Shown here: positions 10,173 through 19,642 of the stretch, piece after piece
Layout of the letters: the number at the start of each line of letters is the position of its first letter
Position numbering within the stretch: the first letter of the stretch is position 1
Assembly: GCA_021827245.1 (NCBI GenBank)
Contig: JAKAWN010000001.1
Location: 1-62,231 of the forward strand
Reading direction: 5' to 3'
Length of the DNA: 62,231 bases
From: Acidobacteriota bacterium
GTDB taxonomy: Bacteria > Acidobacteriota > Terriglobia > UBA7540
Notes under the pieces: model-generated
The model's database searches: none
Told to the model about the DNA's origin: nothing
What the model saw: only the letters and a program-made list of their open reading frames with translations
Program-made: the position numbers and the translations under genes

Positions 10173-11150
10173 CTATCTTTCGGCCTTCACAGACGTCTGC
10201 GCGATAAGCGGCGGAGCCTTAGGCCGCCGTCCACTACGGAAAAGAACGAACAACATTCCACCCAAAAGGATCACAGTAACTAGCGCGGCGATAAAGAGCA
10301 CGCGCGTGATAATCAAACTGTACTTTCCCGTAGCCGGATCGTAACGGCAGCAAAATAACAGTAGGGCATCAACAGGAGACCCGATTTTCCCGTGCGAGGC
10401 CTGGACCAGGGCCAAGCGAAGTTGCCCGGCGGGGTAGCGAATGCCATAGAAGTACTGAGCAACTTTGCCCTGAGGCGTCAAGACGACGATGGCTGTGGCA
10501 TGGTAATACTGTTCGGTCCGGGGATCATAGTTATACCGGAATCCGACGGCTTTAGTCAGAGCTGTGATGGATGCCTGATCGCCTGTCAGGAAGTGCCATC
10601 CCGCACCTGCGTCCTTGCGGTTATACATACTCAGGTACATGGCTCTCTTAGCATAGGCTTCGAAGGGCGTGTCTCGTGGATCGAAGCTGACGGTGAGCAC
10701 ATTGAACTGCTTGCCTACGTCAAAGGGGAGTTCCCGCAGGCCTTCCACAAGGCCTTGTTCGACCATGGGGCAGAGTTGTGGGCAATTAAAGTAAACGAGC
10801 GAAAGAATTACTGGCTTTTTCCCGAAGTAGTCTCCCAAGCGTACCGTTTTTCCGGTCTCATCGTGGAATACAAGGTCCAGCGGAACCTGGTGATTCAGTT
10901 CTTGGGTTATCCCGACATTCCGGAGCTCGGCAGGCAGCACCTTGGAATTCTGCGCAGTAGCTCCACCTTGGGGAGGACCTTGGAATCCCTGGGATTGAAG
11001 AATCTTGGAAAGTTGGGCCCGTGCGACCGAAGGATGGCTGAAGCCGATCATCGCGCAGAACAGGATCAAAATTCCCAGTTTCATTGGCCATCGTCCGATC
11101 AGCGCAGGCCTTCCGGAATCAGGCTTATTTTGAAGATTTCCCCCAACCAT
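10173..11150 (-). CDS. SCO1/SenC/PrrC-type copper chaperone with extra C-terminal membrane anchor
   Basis: SCO proteins deliver copper to, or reduce, the CuA site of subunit II, and the gene sits directly upstream of ctaC. The thioredoxin-fold copper site is readable: FNCPQLCPM (CxxxC) and the distal His in QYYHATAIVV, with SFDPRDTPF between them. I start at the ATG at 11150, which follows AGGGGAAATC; an ATG 66 nt further in would give a cleaner signal peptide (MKLGILILFCAMIGF) and is the main alternative. After the SCO domain there is a second hydrophobic helix (IITRVLFIAALVTVILLGG) near the C-terminus, so the protein may be held at both ends. Upstream extension into the 156-residue gene is possible but unlikely. 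Confidence 0.92.
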   Translation of the reverse strand: MVGGNLQNKPDSGRPALIGRWPMKLGILILFCAMIGFSHPSVARAQLSKILQSQGFQGPPQGGATAQNSKVLPAELRNVGITQELNHQVPLDLVFHDETGKTVRLGDYFGKKPVILSLVYFNCPQLCPMVEQGLVEGLRELPFDVGKQFNVLTVSFDPRDTPFEAYAKRAMYLSMYNRKDAGAGWHFLTGDQASITALTKAVGFRYNYDPRTEQYYHATAIVVLTPQGKVAQYFYGIRYPAGQLRLALVQASHGKIGSPVDALLLFCCRYDPATGKYSLIITRVLFIAALVTVILLGGMLFVLFRSGRRPKAPPLIAQTSVKAER

Positions 11151-11202
11151 GATTTCCCCTGACTTTCTGGCAGCCTCTTGACCACCGGCTTCGACGTTTA
11201 TC

Positions 11203-11673
11203 CTAATTTGGCGGCATATAGCCTTGTGGAACCGTATACTGCTGGACTTCACCGGGCTGTACCGCACCTTTTGGTGTTTTGCTATTGCTAATGGGCAACA
11301 GCTTTTGTTTGAGCAAGAGAGCCATGGCACGCTGTATTGGAATTCGAACGATGCCATCCTTCCGGTCTACCCATCCGTACGTGTCAAGAATCTCACGCTC
11401 GTGTTGCAAATATACTTGCAGGTCAGTTGCTGGGTGAGCCTGCAACCGTGGCATGCCCAGAGGCGGCAACACACGCCGTCCAGCCAACGCCGACTGCGGA
11501 GGAGGATAGTTCGGATGAGTCCTGAAGTATGTCAGGACTCCCCAGCTTACCAGGAAGCTTATCGCTACGATTACGGCCACGGCACCGGCAAAATACAATA
11601 TGTACCGGGGCACAGCCTCACGCGTTTCGTGGCGATGCTTTGGAGTTTCAGACTGAGTCTTATTTTCATCCAT
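11203..11673 (-). CDS. Small single-pass membrane protein of the ACIII/caa3 operon, function unknown
   Basis: I do not recognise a named family. The 156-residue protein has a hydrophilic N-terminus, one membrane helix at about residues 24-48 (YILYFAGAVAVIVAISFLV), a proline-rich stretch and a periplasmic tail with LQVYLQHEREILDTYGWVD and RIPIQRAMALLLKQKLLP. There are no cysteines, haem motifs or histidine clusters. It overlaps the actF stop by 8 nt and precedes the SCO gene, so it is made together with the ACIII-caa3 supercomplex. An assembly or linker role is plausible but is inference only. Confidence 0.8.
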   Translation of the reverse strand: MDENKTQSETPKHRHETREAVPRYILYFAGAVAVIVAISFLVSWGVLTYFRTHPNYPPPQSALAGRRVLPPLGMPRLQAHPATDLQVYLQHEREILDTYGWVDRKDGIVRIPIQRAMALLLKQKLLPISNSKTPKGAVQPGEVQQYTVPQGYMPPN

Positions 11674-12820
11674 GCTGAACTACCCCTTCAAACCGCGGAT
11701 CGTGCAGGGGGAGACGAGGCTTGGATTTGAGCTGGTGAACAAAGAGCGCCAGCCACAACCCTCCGATCCCGAAAGGAGCAACGACATCCATCCAGTCGAT
11801 ATGTGGGCCGAGTGGGTAGAACGCCGGCATAATAAACCAGTAAAGGTCAATCCAGGTCATTACGACCAAGCATCCTCCAACCGCGGCGAGAGCTCTCATA
11901 TGTCTTTTCACCGGCCGGTTCAAGAGCAACACAAACGGCACCGCGAAGTGGAAGAGGACAATGAACAGCGCAACCCACATCCAACCTCCCGTGGCTCGAA
12001 CTGTATACCAGAAATTCTCGTCCTGCAGGTTGCCGGCCCAGATGATCAAGAACTGTGCAAATGACGTGTAGGCCCAAAGCATTACAAAAGTCAGCAGTAA
12101 GTTGCCGAGGTCGTTGAAGTTTTGCGGAGTAATCACACCGGCCAGCGGCTTGTGTCTTGCGAGTAGCAAGGTGACGACGATAGTGAATGACATTGCCGCC
12201 AACGCCGACATGATAATGAAGATCATGCCAAAGATGGTCGACGAAAATTTAGGTTCGAGTGACATCACCCAGTCAAAGGACGCCCAGCTTATGGTTGTGC
12301 AATAAATCAATAATCCAGCGGCACTGAGGTTGCTGAATCTCCTTAAAAGACCGTGTTCCCCACCCAGATCCTGCCGGGCTGTAAGCTTGTTGAGGTAATA
12401 CGCGATGATAATCCAGGAAGCAAAATAGACGATTGCACGCGCGAAGTAGAAGGGCGGATTCAGATAGAAGGCCTCGAATGAGGACCCAGTTACGGTCGGA
12501 TACAACTTCGGATTCGCATGCCCAATGGCCAGTGGAACAAAGAGCAGCGCGAGTAGAGGAAAGGTCCCGCTCCCGGCTTCGAGCGTACGCCGAATCACAA
12601 AGCCCCATTTCCCTCCTACCAAGTGGTGCAACATGAGAATTCCGGAGCATCCCCCTGCAATCAACAGCCAAAAGAGAAATGCAATGAGGTAAGCTCGAAG
12701 GAAGCCTGTCCAGTTGACATATGCTCCAAATGCAGACGCCGCCAGCGCGACTACACCGATAATGAGGGACCAGCGCTGGGCGCTATCGAGCTTCGGCATT
12801 AGGGTGTCGGTTTCGTTCAT
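11666..12820 (-). CDS. actF: Alternative complex III subunit ActF
   Basis: ActF is a membrane subunit of the quinol:cytochrome c/oxidase oxidoreductase (ACIII) and is a divergent relative of ActC. The 384-residue protein has about ten hydrophobic helices, with the family segments NWTGFLRAYLIAFLFWLLI, ISWASFDWVMSLEPKF and YTSFAQFLIIWAGNLQDE. Its start overlaps actE by 4 nt (ATGA) and its end overlaps the following 156-residue gene, so translation is coupled. Conserved order with actE and actD supports the assignment. No damage is seen. Confidence 0.93.
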   Translation of the reverse strand: MNETDTLMPKLDSAQRWSLIIGVVALAASAFGAYVNWTGFLRAYLIAFLFWLLIAGGCSGILMLHHLVGGKWGFVIRRTLEAGSGTFPLLALLFVPLAIGHANPKLYPTVTGSSFEAFYLNPPFYFARAIVYFASWIIIAYYLNKLTARQDLGGEHGLLRRFSNLSAAGLLIYCTTISWASFDWVMSLEPKFSSTIFGMIFIIMSALAAMSFTIVVTLLLARHKPLAGVITPQNFNDLGNLLLTFVMLWAYTSFAQFLIIWAGNLQDENFWYTVRATGGWMWVALFIVLFHFAVPFVLLLNRPVKRHMRALAAVGGCLVVMTWIDLYWFIMPAFYPLGPHIDWMDVVAPFGIGGLWLALFVHQLKSKPRLPLHDPRFEGVVQHG

Positions 12821-13425
12821 TTTCCCGATCCTTCGAGTTTTTTGAGTTCTTTGGGCGGAACGTCGCTTAAGGGAGCGTCCTGGCTTAGTTGCAATGCGCG
12901 GATGTAGGCTGCAATGCGCCAGCGATCCTTGGGGGAAACGCGTGCCGCATAGCTGTACATGGTTCCGTAGCCGTTTGTTATGACATTGAAGAAGTGGCCG
13001 ACGGGGGCGTTCATCAGCCTCTGCGTATGGTAGGACGGTGGTGGAGGAAAGCCCCTTTGCACAACCATCCCGTCACCAGTCCCCGCATAATCGTGACATG
13101 GTGAACAATAAATGTTATACCGCTGCTGGCCACGCTCCAAATCTTTCATGGTGATTGGGAAGGGAAATACGTTCTCTGTCTTCCCATCAATCTTTCCGGC
13201 GTAAAGCAACTCGTCGGTCCGTAGTTCGCCGCGCGCCACTGTTCCAGGTACTACGGGGCGCGCCGAGCGTCCATCGCCGAAGAAACTGCTTGGCTCCAGT
13301 CCCTTATACTTCGGCTGGATGTGCATATCCAATCGACAACCCGCCATCAGCACTCCCAGCAGTGCGATCGATAACCATCGGAGAACCGCCGCGGGGCGCG
13401 CACACCGCAGCGTCGGCCTGTCCAT
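12817..13425 (-). CDS. actE: Alternative complex III monohaem cytochrome c lipoprotein ActE
   Basis: ActE carries one c-type haem (CSPCH at about residue 115 of this start) and passes electrons within ACIII. A lipoprotein signal ends in LLGVLMAGC, so the mature protein should be anchored in the membrane by a lipidated Cys on the outer face. Two starts are possible: ATG 13425, which gives a normal 29-residue lipoprotein signal, and ATG 13503, which overlaps actD by 32 nt and adds 26 mostly basic residues. I prefer 13425 for the signal peptide, with limited certainty because neither has a strong ribosome site. A candidate distal Met is in the region GYGTMYSYAARVSP. The stop overlaps actF by ATGA. 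Confidence 0.9.
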   Translation of the reverse strand: MDRPTLRCARPAAVLRWLSIALLGVLMAGCRLDMHIQPKYKGLEPSSFFGDGRSARPVVPGTVARGELRTDELLYAGKIDGKTENVFPFPITMKDLERGQQRYNIYCSPCHDYAGTGDGMVVQRGFPPPPSYHTQRLMNAPVGHFFNVITNGYGTMYSYAARVSPKDRWRIAAYIRALQLSQDAPLSDVPPKELKKLEGSGK

Positions 13426-13471
13426 TGAGGCGGAGCATGCTGCCGGAAATAATAGTTGTTTCTGGCCCCTT

Positions 13472-14011
13472 TTAGCTTTCAACTTCCGATACCTCGCGAG
13501 CATTGAGTTCCGTCAGGAACTGCTTTGTTTGTTCCAGATTAAACTTAGAATCCTCCGCCTCGATCACCAGGAAGAACCTGTCCTTGCTCGCCTGGGCAAA
13601 ACGCTCCGCGTTGAACACGGGATGATATGGAGATGGCAGCCCGTTGAGGGCAAGCATCCCGAAAGTTGCCGACAGCCCGGCGCAGAGGATCGTCAGTTCA
13701 AACGTGATGGGAATGAAGGACGGCCAACTGTCAAAGGGTTTGCCCCCGATATTGAGCGGATAACCGATGACATTGGGCCACCATTGGAGAAAGAATCCTC
13801 CGCAGCAGCCAATCAGTCCGCCGAAAAAGACGATGACGGGCAAGCGCGTTCGATGGAAGCCGATGGCCTCTGCGAGTCCCTCGATGGGAAAAGGCGAGTA
13901 GGCGTCCAACTTACGGTAGCCTTCTTCATGCGCGCGCTTGCTGGCTTCCAGAAGTTCTTCTGCCGAATAAAACTCCGCCATCAATCCGTAAATCGCTTGG
14001 CGCTTGATCAT
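13472..14011 (-). CDS. actD: Alternative complex III membrane subunit ActD (DUF3341)
   Basis: The 179-residue ActD has a soluble N-terminal domain (IYGLMAEFYSAEELLEASKR) and two central membrane helices (about residues 58-75 and 97-125), as in other DUF3341 proteins. It is a structural subunit next to ActC and ActF. The gene begins directly after actC, with stop and start abutting and no spacer, and is followed by actE. The SFIPITFELTILCAGLSA segment is the diagnostic second helix. Confidence 0.92.
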   Translation of the reverse strand: MIKRQAIYGLMAEFYSAEELLEASKRAHEEGYRKLDAYSPFPIEGLAEAIGFHRTRLPVIVFFGGLIGCCGGFFLQWWPNVIGYPLNIGGKPFDSWPSFIPITFELTILCAGLSATFGMLALNGLPSPYHPVFNAERFAQASKDRFFLVIEAEDSKFNLEQTKQFLTELNAREVSEVES

Positions 14012-15400
14012 CTAGGGTTTGGCCTCCTCGGCGGTCTTATGAACCAGATCGCGCATCTCGAAAATGGAGATCATTGGAAGGAAGCGAATGAATAGATAGA
14101 AGAGAGTGAAAAAAAGACCGATCGATCCGACAAAGATGAACCAGTCCCATCGAGTGGGATAATACATTCCCCACGACGAGGGAATGTAGTCGCGATGCAG
14201 GCTTGTGATGATGATTACGAAACGCTCCAGCCACATTCCTATTTGTACAGAGAATGATAGCAGCCACAGATACAATGGGTTGCGCCTGATCCGCGAGGAC
14301 CATAGCAACTGCGGAATAACAAGATTTAGAGCAATTAAGGCCCAATAAGCCGGTGCGTACGCGCCCGTCATCCTGTCGATGAAAGTGAACATTTCGAACT
14401 TGTTCCCGCTATAAAATGCCATGAAGGTTTCGACAACGTAGCTGTATGCAACGATCAGGCCTGTGGCCAGCAGGATCTTGCCCATGTTGTCAAGGTGGCG
14501 GACGGTCAGGAAATCTTCCAGCCCGTAGTACTTCCGCAGTGGCACGGCGAGCGCAATGACCATTGCAAATCCGGAATAGATAGCGCCGGCGACGAAGTAG
14601 GGCGGGAATATCGTGCTATGCCAGCCCGGAACAATCGCAACCGTGAAGTCGAAGCTCACTACCGTGTGGACGGAGACAACGAGTGGCGTCGCAATTCCTG
14701 CCAGCAGGAGTCCGGCAGTCTCATACCGCTTCCAGTGCCGTGCAGAGCCGCGCCAGCCCAGTGCCATCACGCCGTAAATGATCTTCTTGAATCTCTTTGT
14801 CGCCCGGTCTCGGAGGGTCGCCAGATCGGGGATTAAACCGACATACCAGAACAGCAGCGAGACCGTTGCATAGGTCGAAACCGCGAAAACGTCCCAAACG
14901 AGCGGGCTACGAAACTGCGGCCACACGCCCATGGTGTCGGGGTAGGGAAACAGCCAGTAAAAAAGCCAGGGGCGGCCCATGTGAAGGAGCGGGAACATGC
15001 CGGCGCAGGCAACCGCAAACAACGTCATGGCCTCAGCGAAACGGTTGATGGAAGTACGCCATTTCTGGCGCATGAGCAGAAGAAAAGCTGAAATCAGCGT
15101 GCCGGCGTGACCGATCCCGATCCACCAGACAAAGTTCACGATGGCAAAACCCCAGCCGACTGGGATGTTGATTCCCCAGATTCCAACGCCCTCTGCCAGC
15201 AAGACCGTGATCGCGAAGTTGAGTAAGAGCAACAGCATTACCGCCATTCCAAGGCCAACCTTATACTTCTTGCCGGTGCCTCGGGTGAGAACGATAGCGC
15301 TGATCTTATCGGTTACCGACCCGTAAGTGTGGCCGGGGCCAAGGACCTCGCTTCCCGGGGAAGCTAATGTAGCCACATCGTCGCGATCCATTGCAGCCAT
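14012..15400 (-). CDS. actC: Alternative complex III quinol-binding subunit ActC (NrfD/PsrC-like)
   Basis: ActC is the large NrfD-like membrane subunit of ACIII and is thought to bind the quinol. The 462-residue protein shows about ten membrane helices with the family segments FVWWIGIGHAGTLISAFLL, RPWLFYWLFPYPDTMG and SFDFTVAIVPGWHSTIFPPY. The ATG at 15400 follows the purine-rich end of actB (the AAGGAGTAAGGGG region), so the ribosome site lies across the actB stop. It belongs to the complex iron-sulfur molybdoenzyme-like modules in which ActB and ActC form the catalytic core. Confidence 0.94.
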   Translation of the reverse strand: MAAMDRDDVATLASPGSEVLGPGHTYGSVTDKISAIVLTRGTGKKYKVGLGMAVMLLLLLNFAITVLLAEGVGIWGINIPVGWGFAIVNFVWWIGIGHAGTLISAFLLLMRQKWRTSINRFAEAMTLFAVACAGMFPLLHMGRPWLFYWLFPYPDTMGVWPQFRSPLVWDVFAVSTYATVSLLFWYVGLIPDLATLRDRATKRFKKIIYGVMALGWRGSARHWKRYETAGLLLAGIATPLVVSVHTVVSFDFTVAIVPGWHSTIFPPYFVAGAIYSGFAMVIALAVPLRKYYGLEDFLTVRHLDNMGKILLATGLIVAYSYVVETFMAFYSGNKFEMFTFIDRMTGAYAPAYWALIALNLVIPQLLWSSRIRRNPLYLWLLSFSVQIGMWLERFVIIITSLHRDYIPSSWGMYYPTRWDWFIFVGSIGLFFTLFYLFIRFLPMISIFEMRDLVHKTAEEAKP

Positions 15401-15404
15401 CCCC

Positions 15405-18400
15405 TTACTCCTTGATCTCCGGATTCGGATTTCTTAACCGCGCCAGGTACGACGTTCGCGGGCGGACATTGAGCTCTGCTAACAAGACGTATTTCCTCGA
15501 TTGAGCTTTAAGGTTGGCAACTTTGCTGTTGGGATCATTGATGTTGCCAAAAACGATCGCCTGAGTCGGACAGACCTGCTGGCAGGCGGTGACAACTTCG
15601 CCATCGTGAATCTTGCGGTTTTCAACCTGGGTCTTGATTTCAGCTTCCTTGATCCGCTGCACGCAGTACGTGCACTTTTCCATCACACCGCGGCTGCGAA
15701 CCGTAACATCGGGATTTCTGACACCGTAAAGACTCGGCGTGGTCCAGTCAGAGTAAAGGTAAAAGTTGAATCTTCTGACTTTATAGGGGCAGTTGTTCGA
15801 GCAATACCGCGTCCCCACACAGCGGTTGTAAACCATCAGGTTCAGGCCGCCGGGACTGTGCATGGTTGCCCCAACCGGGCAGACATACTCGCAGGGCGCA
15901 TTCTCACACATCATGCAGGGCATCACGACATGATAAGTTTCGGGATTTTCCAGGCTGCCGCGCCAGTAGGTGTCCACGCGGATCCACTGCATGATGCGCC
16001 CTCGACTCACCTGGTCTTTGCCCACGACCGCAATGTTGTTCTCAGCGTAGCAGGCAACCACGCAGGCGTTGCACCCCACACAGCTGTTCAAGTCAATGGA
16101 CATGCCCCACTGGTATCCCGTGCTGTAGTCATAAGGGGGGTACAAGTTAGGTGCCTGGGTGGTTTCTCCGGGGGGATCGGCTGCGAAGTCCGGATCGGCG
16201 CGGTATTCGCTCAGGGTGGCGACCCGCACAAGGTCTCGCTTAAATGCGTTGACGCTTTCGATCTCGACCTTCCGCCCGTCTTCGTTGATGATCTCATGGT
16301 TTTGCGTCGTAACAAGTTGATACTTGTCGCCGGTTTTCTTCGGAGTGGGAATCGATCCAAAGCCAGGTTGGTCGGATGTCCAGATGGAATAAGCATTAAA
16401 ACCGGTCCCATTGCCCACCCTTCCCGCACGATGACGGCCATAGCCGAAGTTCAGCGTCAGGCAGTCGTCAGCGTGGCCGGGAAGAATCCAGACTGGGATT
16501 CGGAGCTTGCGGCTCTCATAGGCGATTTCGATAACGTCGTCGATGGCGAAATGGAGTTTCTGGGCAGTCCTTGGGCTGATGTAAGCCGCGTTATCCCACG
16601 TAAGCGTGGTCAACGGCTTGGGAAGTTCCTGGAGCCAGGAATTGTTGGTGTAACTGCCATCCCAGATTGTCGGATCGGGACGGAATGCGATCTCCATTGA
16701 ACCGGCGGCCTCTGGAAGGCTTCCGCCGCCGGCGGTTCCGGCTTGCGCGAGACTGGCCGCAAAATCCGGTTTCGGAGTAATGCTCTTCGCGGGGAAGGCT
16801 GTTCCGGCAACCGTTCCTCTTTCGAGGCACGTTTCCCAGAAAGTTTCGTACTCAATCGGTGTCGCCAGTTTCTGATCCGCCCAATAACCTCGCACCCACT
16901 CGTGTGGCGTGCGGCCCGGATGTCCGAGAAGAGCGCCAAGGATTTCGTGAGCTGAATGGTTGTCGTAAAGCGGAGCGATCAATGGCTGGATAATGCAGGC
17001 CGTGCCATCGTAGGCGCGCTCGTCGCTCCAGGATTCCAGGTAGTGGGCCTGGGGGATAAACCAGTGGCAGCGATATGAGGTTTCGTCATTGTAAATTCCC
17101 AGCCGCAGACGGAGGCCCACCTTGTTGAGCGCCTTCTCGAATTCCAAGTCGGCAGGAGCGTTGTACACAGGATTCCCGCCGATGATCAGCAGGGTTTCGA
17201 CCTTCCCCGCGTGCATGTCAGCCGCCAACTCCCGAATGGATTCCATCTCATTCACGGGCTGGGCTTCAATCGGATCGGTATAGATGACCGTTTTCCCAAC
17301 GTTTCCGAGAGCGGAGTTGATGGCATGGGCCAGAGCGTGCACGACGGGCGGTTGCTGTTCGCCCGCCAGGACGATGCTTGCTCCACGGTTTTTCTGTAAA
17401 TCAATCGCGATTCCCGGGATCCAATCCGCAGGCACATCCGGTGGGGCTTGAGCACCGGCGTCGATTCCCTTGACGCCCACCGCAGCCGCCAGAGCTCTGG
17501 CAAAATCCTCGACCTGGCTGGGCCGCAGGGGAATCCGGTGATCGGCTGTGGCGCCCGTAATCGTCGCCATCGTCTCAACGACGTATAGCCGATTCATCGG
17601 ACTTTTCGTATCTGTTATTCGCCGCTTATCCGCAAAGTCGTGAGCGTATCTCACACCGCCCCGCCCGGAACAAAGGAAGTTGGCATCCAGTGAAACAATC
17701 ACTTCTGCCTGGTCGGTCCTGTAATAAGTGCTGAGGTATTCGCCGTACACCGCCCGGACGCCTTCCCGTTCGGCATACCGGCTGATAGGAGTGTATTGGT
17801 GCCACTTGGCCTGCGGAAAATCGGCTAAAAGGGCCTTAAGCTGGCTTCCCTGAGACGGTGACGTTACCGTCTCGGTCAGAATCCGAAATCCTGCACCCTG
17901 CTGGGTCAGATACTGGTTTCGCAATTGATCTAGCAAGCTCAGAAAATCGCTGTAATTGACAATTACACCTTCGTGCATCACCGACCGGGCGCGGTCGGGG
18001 TCCCAGAGATCAAGCACAGAAGCTTGCGCAAAAACGTCCGTCCTGCCCAGGCTGGCGGGGTGGTCGGGATTTCCCTCCACCTTTGTAGGACGGCCCATGT
18101 TGCTTCTGACCAGCAATCCGAGCGCGCCACCTTCAGGCCGCGGCATGGACGTCGCGTAGTACAACGGATTTCCCGGAACGAACTCCTCCGGAGGCCGCAC
18201 ATAGGGAGCGATGTGTTCGATCGGAAGTTTTGTGCAGGCAGTCAGACCCGCCAATCCGGCGGAAGCCGCCATCAGCTTCAGAACGTTCCGCCTGCTTATT
18301 CCGGACTCCGCTTGCTTGAAGGGGGGATTCTTGGGGAATTCGCGACTCGCAAGTTCCTTGTACTCGTCCGTTTCCGCCAGTTGTTCCAGGCTTCGCCAGA

Positions 18401-18470
18401 AGCGTTTCTTGCCGTCCTTTTCAAGGCCTGCCTGAATTGCGGCGAGGTCGATGAAGTTCTTATCCTTCAT
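15405..18470 (-). CDS. actB: Alternative complex III fused molybdopterin-like/iron-sulfur subunit ActB
   Basis: ActB (1021 residues) joins an N-terminal molybdopterin-oxidoreductase fold (B1, which in ACIII carries no cofactor) to a C-terminal ferredoxin-type domain (B2). A Tat-like signal ([17 protein letters not shown]) is at about residues 58-75, preceded by a 57-residue leader as in other ActB proteins. The B2 part (about residues 760-960) has four cysteine clusters: [37 protein letters not shown] and CTYCVQ with the later CQQVCP, enough for several [4Fe-4S]/[3Fe-4S] centres. Electrons should run from quinol through these centres to the ActA/ActE haems. The ATG is 22 nt after the actA stop. 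Confidence 0.95.
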   Translation of the reverse strand: MKDKNFIDLAAIQAGLEKDGKKRFWRSLEQLAETDEYKELASREFPKNPPFKQAESGISRRNVLKLMAASAGLAGLTACTKLPIEHIAPYVRPPEEFVPGNPLYYATSMPRPEGGALGLLVRSNMGRPTKVEGNPDHPASLGRTDVFAQASVLDLWDPDRARSVMHEGVIVNYSDFLSLLDQLRNQYLTQQGAGFRILTETVTSPSQGSQLKALLADFPQAKWHQYTPISRYAEREGVRAVYGEYLSTYYRTDQAEVIVSLDANFLCSGRGGVRYAHDFADKRRITDTKSPMNRLYVVETMATITGATADHRIPLRPSQVEDFARALAAAVGVKGIDAGAQAPPDVPADWIPGIAIDLQKNRGASIVLAGEQQPPVVHALAHAINSALGNVGKTVIYTDPIEAQPVNEMESIRELAADMHAGKVETLLIIGGNPVYNAPADLEFEKALNKVGLRLRLGIYNDETSYRCHWFIPQAHYLESWSDERAYDGTACIIQPLIAPLYDNHSAHEILGALLGHPGRTPHEWVRGYWADQKLATPIEYETFWETCLERGTVAGTAFPAKSITPKPDFAASLAQAGTAGGGSLPEAAGSMEIAFRPDPTIWDGSYTNNSWLQELPKPLTTLTWDNAAYISPRTAQKLHFAIDDVIEIAYESRKLRIPVWILPGHADDCLTLNFGYGRHRAGRVGNGTGFNAYSIWTSDQPGFGSIPTPKKTGDKYQLVTTQNHEIINEDGRKVEIESVNAFKRDLVRVATLSEYRADPDFAADPPGETTQAPNLYPPYDYSTGYQWGMSIDLNSCVGCNACVVACYAENNIAVVGKDQVSRGRIMQWIRVDTYWRGSLENPETYHVVMPCMMCENAPCEYVCPVGATMHSPGGLNLMVYNRCVGTRYCSNNCPYKVRRFNFYLYSDWTTPSLYGVRNPDVTVRSRGVMEKCTYCVQRIKEAEIKTQVENRKIHDGEVVTACQQVCPTQAIVFGNINDPNSKVANLKAQSRKYVLLAELNVRPRTSYLARLRNPNPEIKE

Positions 18471-18492
18471 TGATTATCCCTATATGTGCGTT

Positions 18493-19143
18493 TTAGCGAT
18501 GGCACGTGTCACAACTAGTGAGACTCTTTATGTGATACTCCTTCACCAGTTTCCTCCCCATGGCGATCTGGTCAGGAGGTGGATAATAAATCGGGTCAAA
18601 TACGTCCTTTTTTGGCCGGACGTAACGGTCCGGATGTTTATGACAGTTGATGCACCATCGCATGTACAGTGTGTGCGCCCGCCATGTGATCGGCATCGTT
18701 CCAATTTGACCGTGACACGTCGTGCACCCAATTCCTTTAGCAATATGAATGCTGTGATTAAAGTAGACAAAGTCCGGCAGCGCGTTGACGCGGTTCCACA
18801 AGATCGACTCGTTGGTCCGATAACTGGCTCGCACGGGCTCCAGCATCGCGGCATGCTTAAAAAGCTGTGAATGGCAGGACATGCAGGTGTGGGTTGGAGG
18901 CATGCCTGCATACCATGAGGTTTCTACCGTGGTGTGGCAATAGCGGCAATCGATGCCGAGTTGGGCCGTGTGGTGCTCGTGGCTGAATGGAACCGGTTGC
19001 GGAATCGGTTCATCGATGTACGTGAAGTAAGCGGACCGGTTAACTTGCCAGCTAACATAACCAATCAAAGCTAAGATGAAAATGATGCCATAAATGCTGA
19101 CCCTGGCAAGGGTGTTCATGCTGCGATGAAATATTTGAGACAT
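18493..19143 (-). CDS. actA: Alternative complex III pentahaem cytochrome c ActA
   Basis: ActA is the first gene of the operon. The 216-residue protein has an N-terminal membrane helix (ISIYGIIFILALIG-like, about residues 15-33) and five CxxCH motifs: CRYCH, CMSCH, CTTCH, CINCH and CDTCH, the last two residues before the end. It carries electrons from the iron-sulfur subunit toward the oxidase on the outer face of the membrane. SHEHHTAQLGIDCRYCH is a typical ActA opening for bis-histidine haems. The promoter region lies in the AT-rich stretch around 19290-19345. Confidence 0.94.
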   Translation of the reverse strand: MSQIFHRSMNTLARVSIYGIIFILALIGYVSWQVNRSAYFTYIDEPIPQPVPFSHEHHTAQLGIDCRYCHTTVETSWYAGMPPTHTCMSCHSQLFKHAAMLEPVRASYRTNESILWNRVNALPDFVYFNHSIHIAKGIGCTTCHGQIGTMPITWRAHTLYMRWCINCHKHPDRYVRPKKDVFDPIYYPPPDQIAMGRKLVKEYHIKSLTSCDTCHR

Positions 19144-19289
19144 GAGAGAGCCCTACGTACGAACCTGCAGAATGACAAGCTGCGGCTAGTGAGGCAGTCA
19201 GCTTCCTCTAGTTTGTCTTTGCGTTAATGAATTCGACCTCGCCCCTCGAGGCCTCAATTAATGACTAACGCCCCAGTGAAACCACAAAA

Positions 19290-19318
19290 TATATACGATG
19301 TCTCAGAATTTTGCAAAA
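19290..19318 (-). promoter_or_regulatory. Candidate promoter of the ACIII-caa3 operon
   Basis: On the minus strand there is a weak -35 (TTTTGC, plus-strand 19313-19318), a 17-nt spacer and a -10-like TATATA (19290-19295), about 145 nt upstream of the actA ATG. The surrounding 80 nt are clearly more AT-rich than the flanks. The boxes were found by eye, and the -35 is a poor match. Confidence 0.35.
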
Positions 19319-19333
19319 GGTATTCGTTATTAG

Positions 19334-19345
19334 TGACAAATGTCA
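19334..19345. promoter_or_regulatory. Inverted repeat TGACA-AA-TGTCA upstream of actA
   Basis: A short palindrome with perfect 5-bp arms and a 2-nt centre lies about 16 nt upstream of the candidate actA -35 box, in the position of an activator or repressor site. The sequence does not fit the FNR consensus (TTGAT-N4-ATCAA) or the CRP consensus. The cognate regulator is unknown. Confidence 0.3.
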
Positions 19346-19611
19346 TATATTTCAATACGCTTTCTCATCGGAAATCCGGACCGCATTCATGCTATTTCCC
19401 TGAGCCTTGAATTGGACCCAGGGAGAGTTGGCTAGTGGTTCTTCTTCTTTCGAATCTTGGTCCTTTTGCCGCCATTCAGCATGTCTGCGGACTCTCGCGA
19501 GCACGGCACCAAGCAATCCTTTCGACAGCTACATTATTGCGCGTCGATTCCGGCGAGGGTTCTTCATGGGCGCTCGAAGCGGAAGTGGTGGCGTGGCATC
19601 GTGGGAAAGAT

Positions 19612-19642
19612 TCCCAAAACGGGAATCCTTCCCGTTTTGGGA
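19612..19642. repeat. Perfect 14-bp inverted repeat hairpin
   Basis: Arms at 19612-19625 and 19629-19642 are perfect complements with a 3-nt TCC loop; the arm sequence begins TCCCAAAACGGGAA. It lies in the large gap between actA and the sigma factor gene. No T-run follows on either strand, so it is not an ordinary intrinsic terminator. It could be a transcript hairpin or a palindromic repeat element. Confidence 0.7.
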
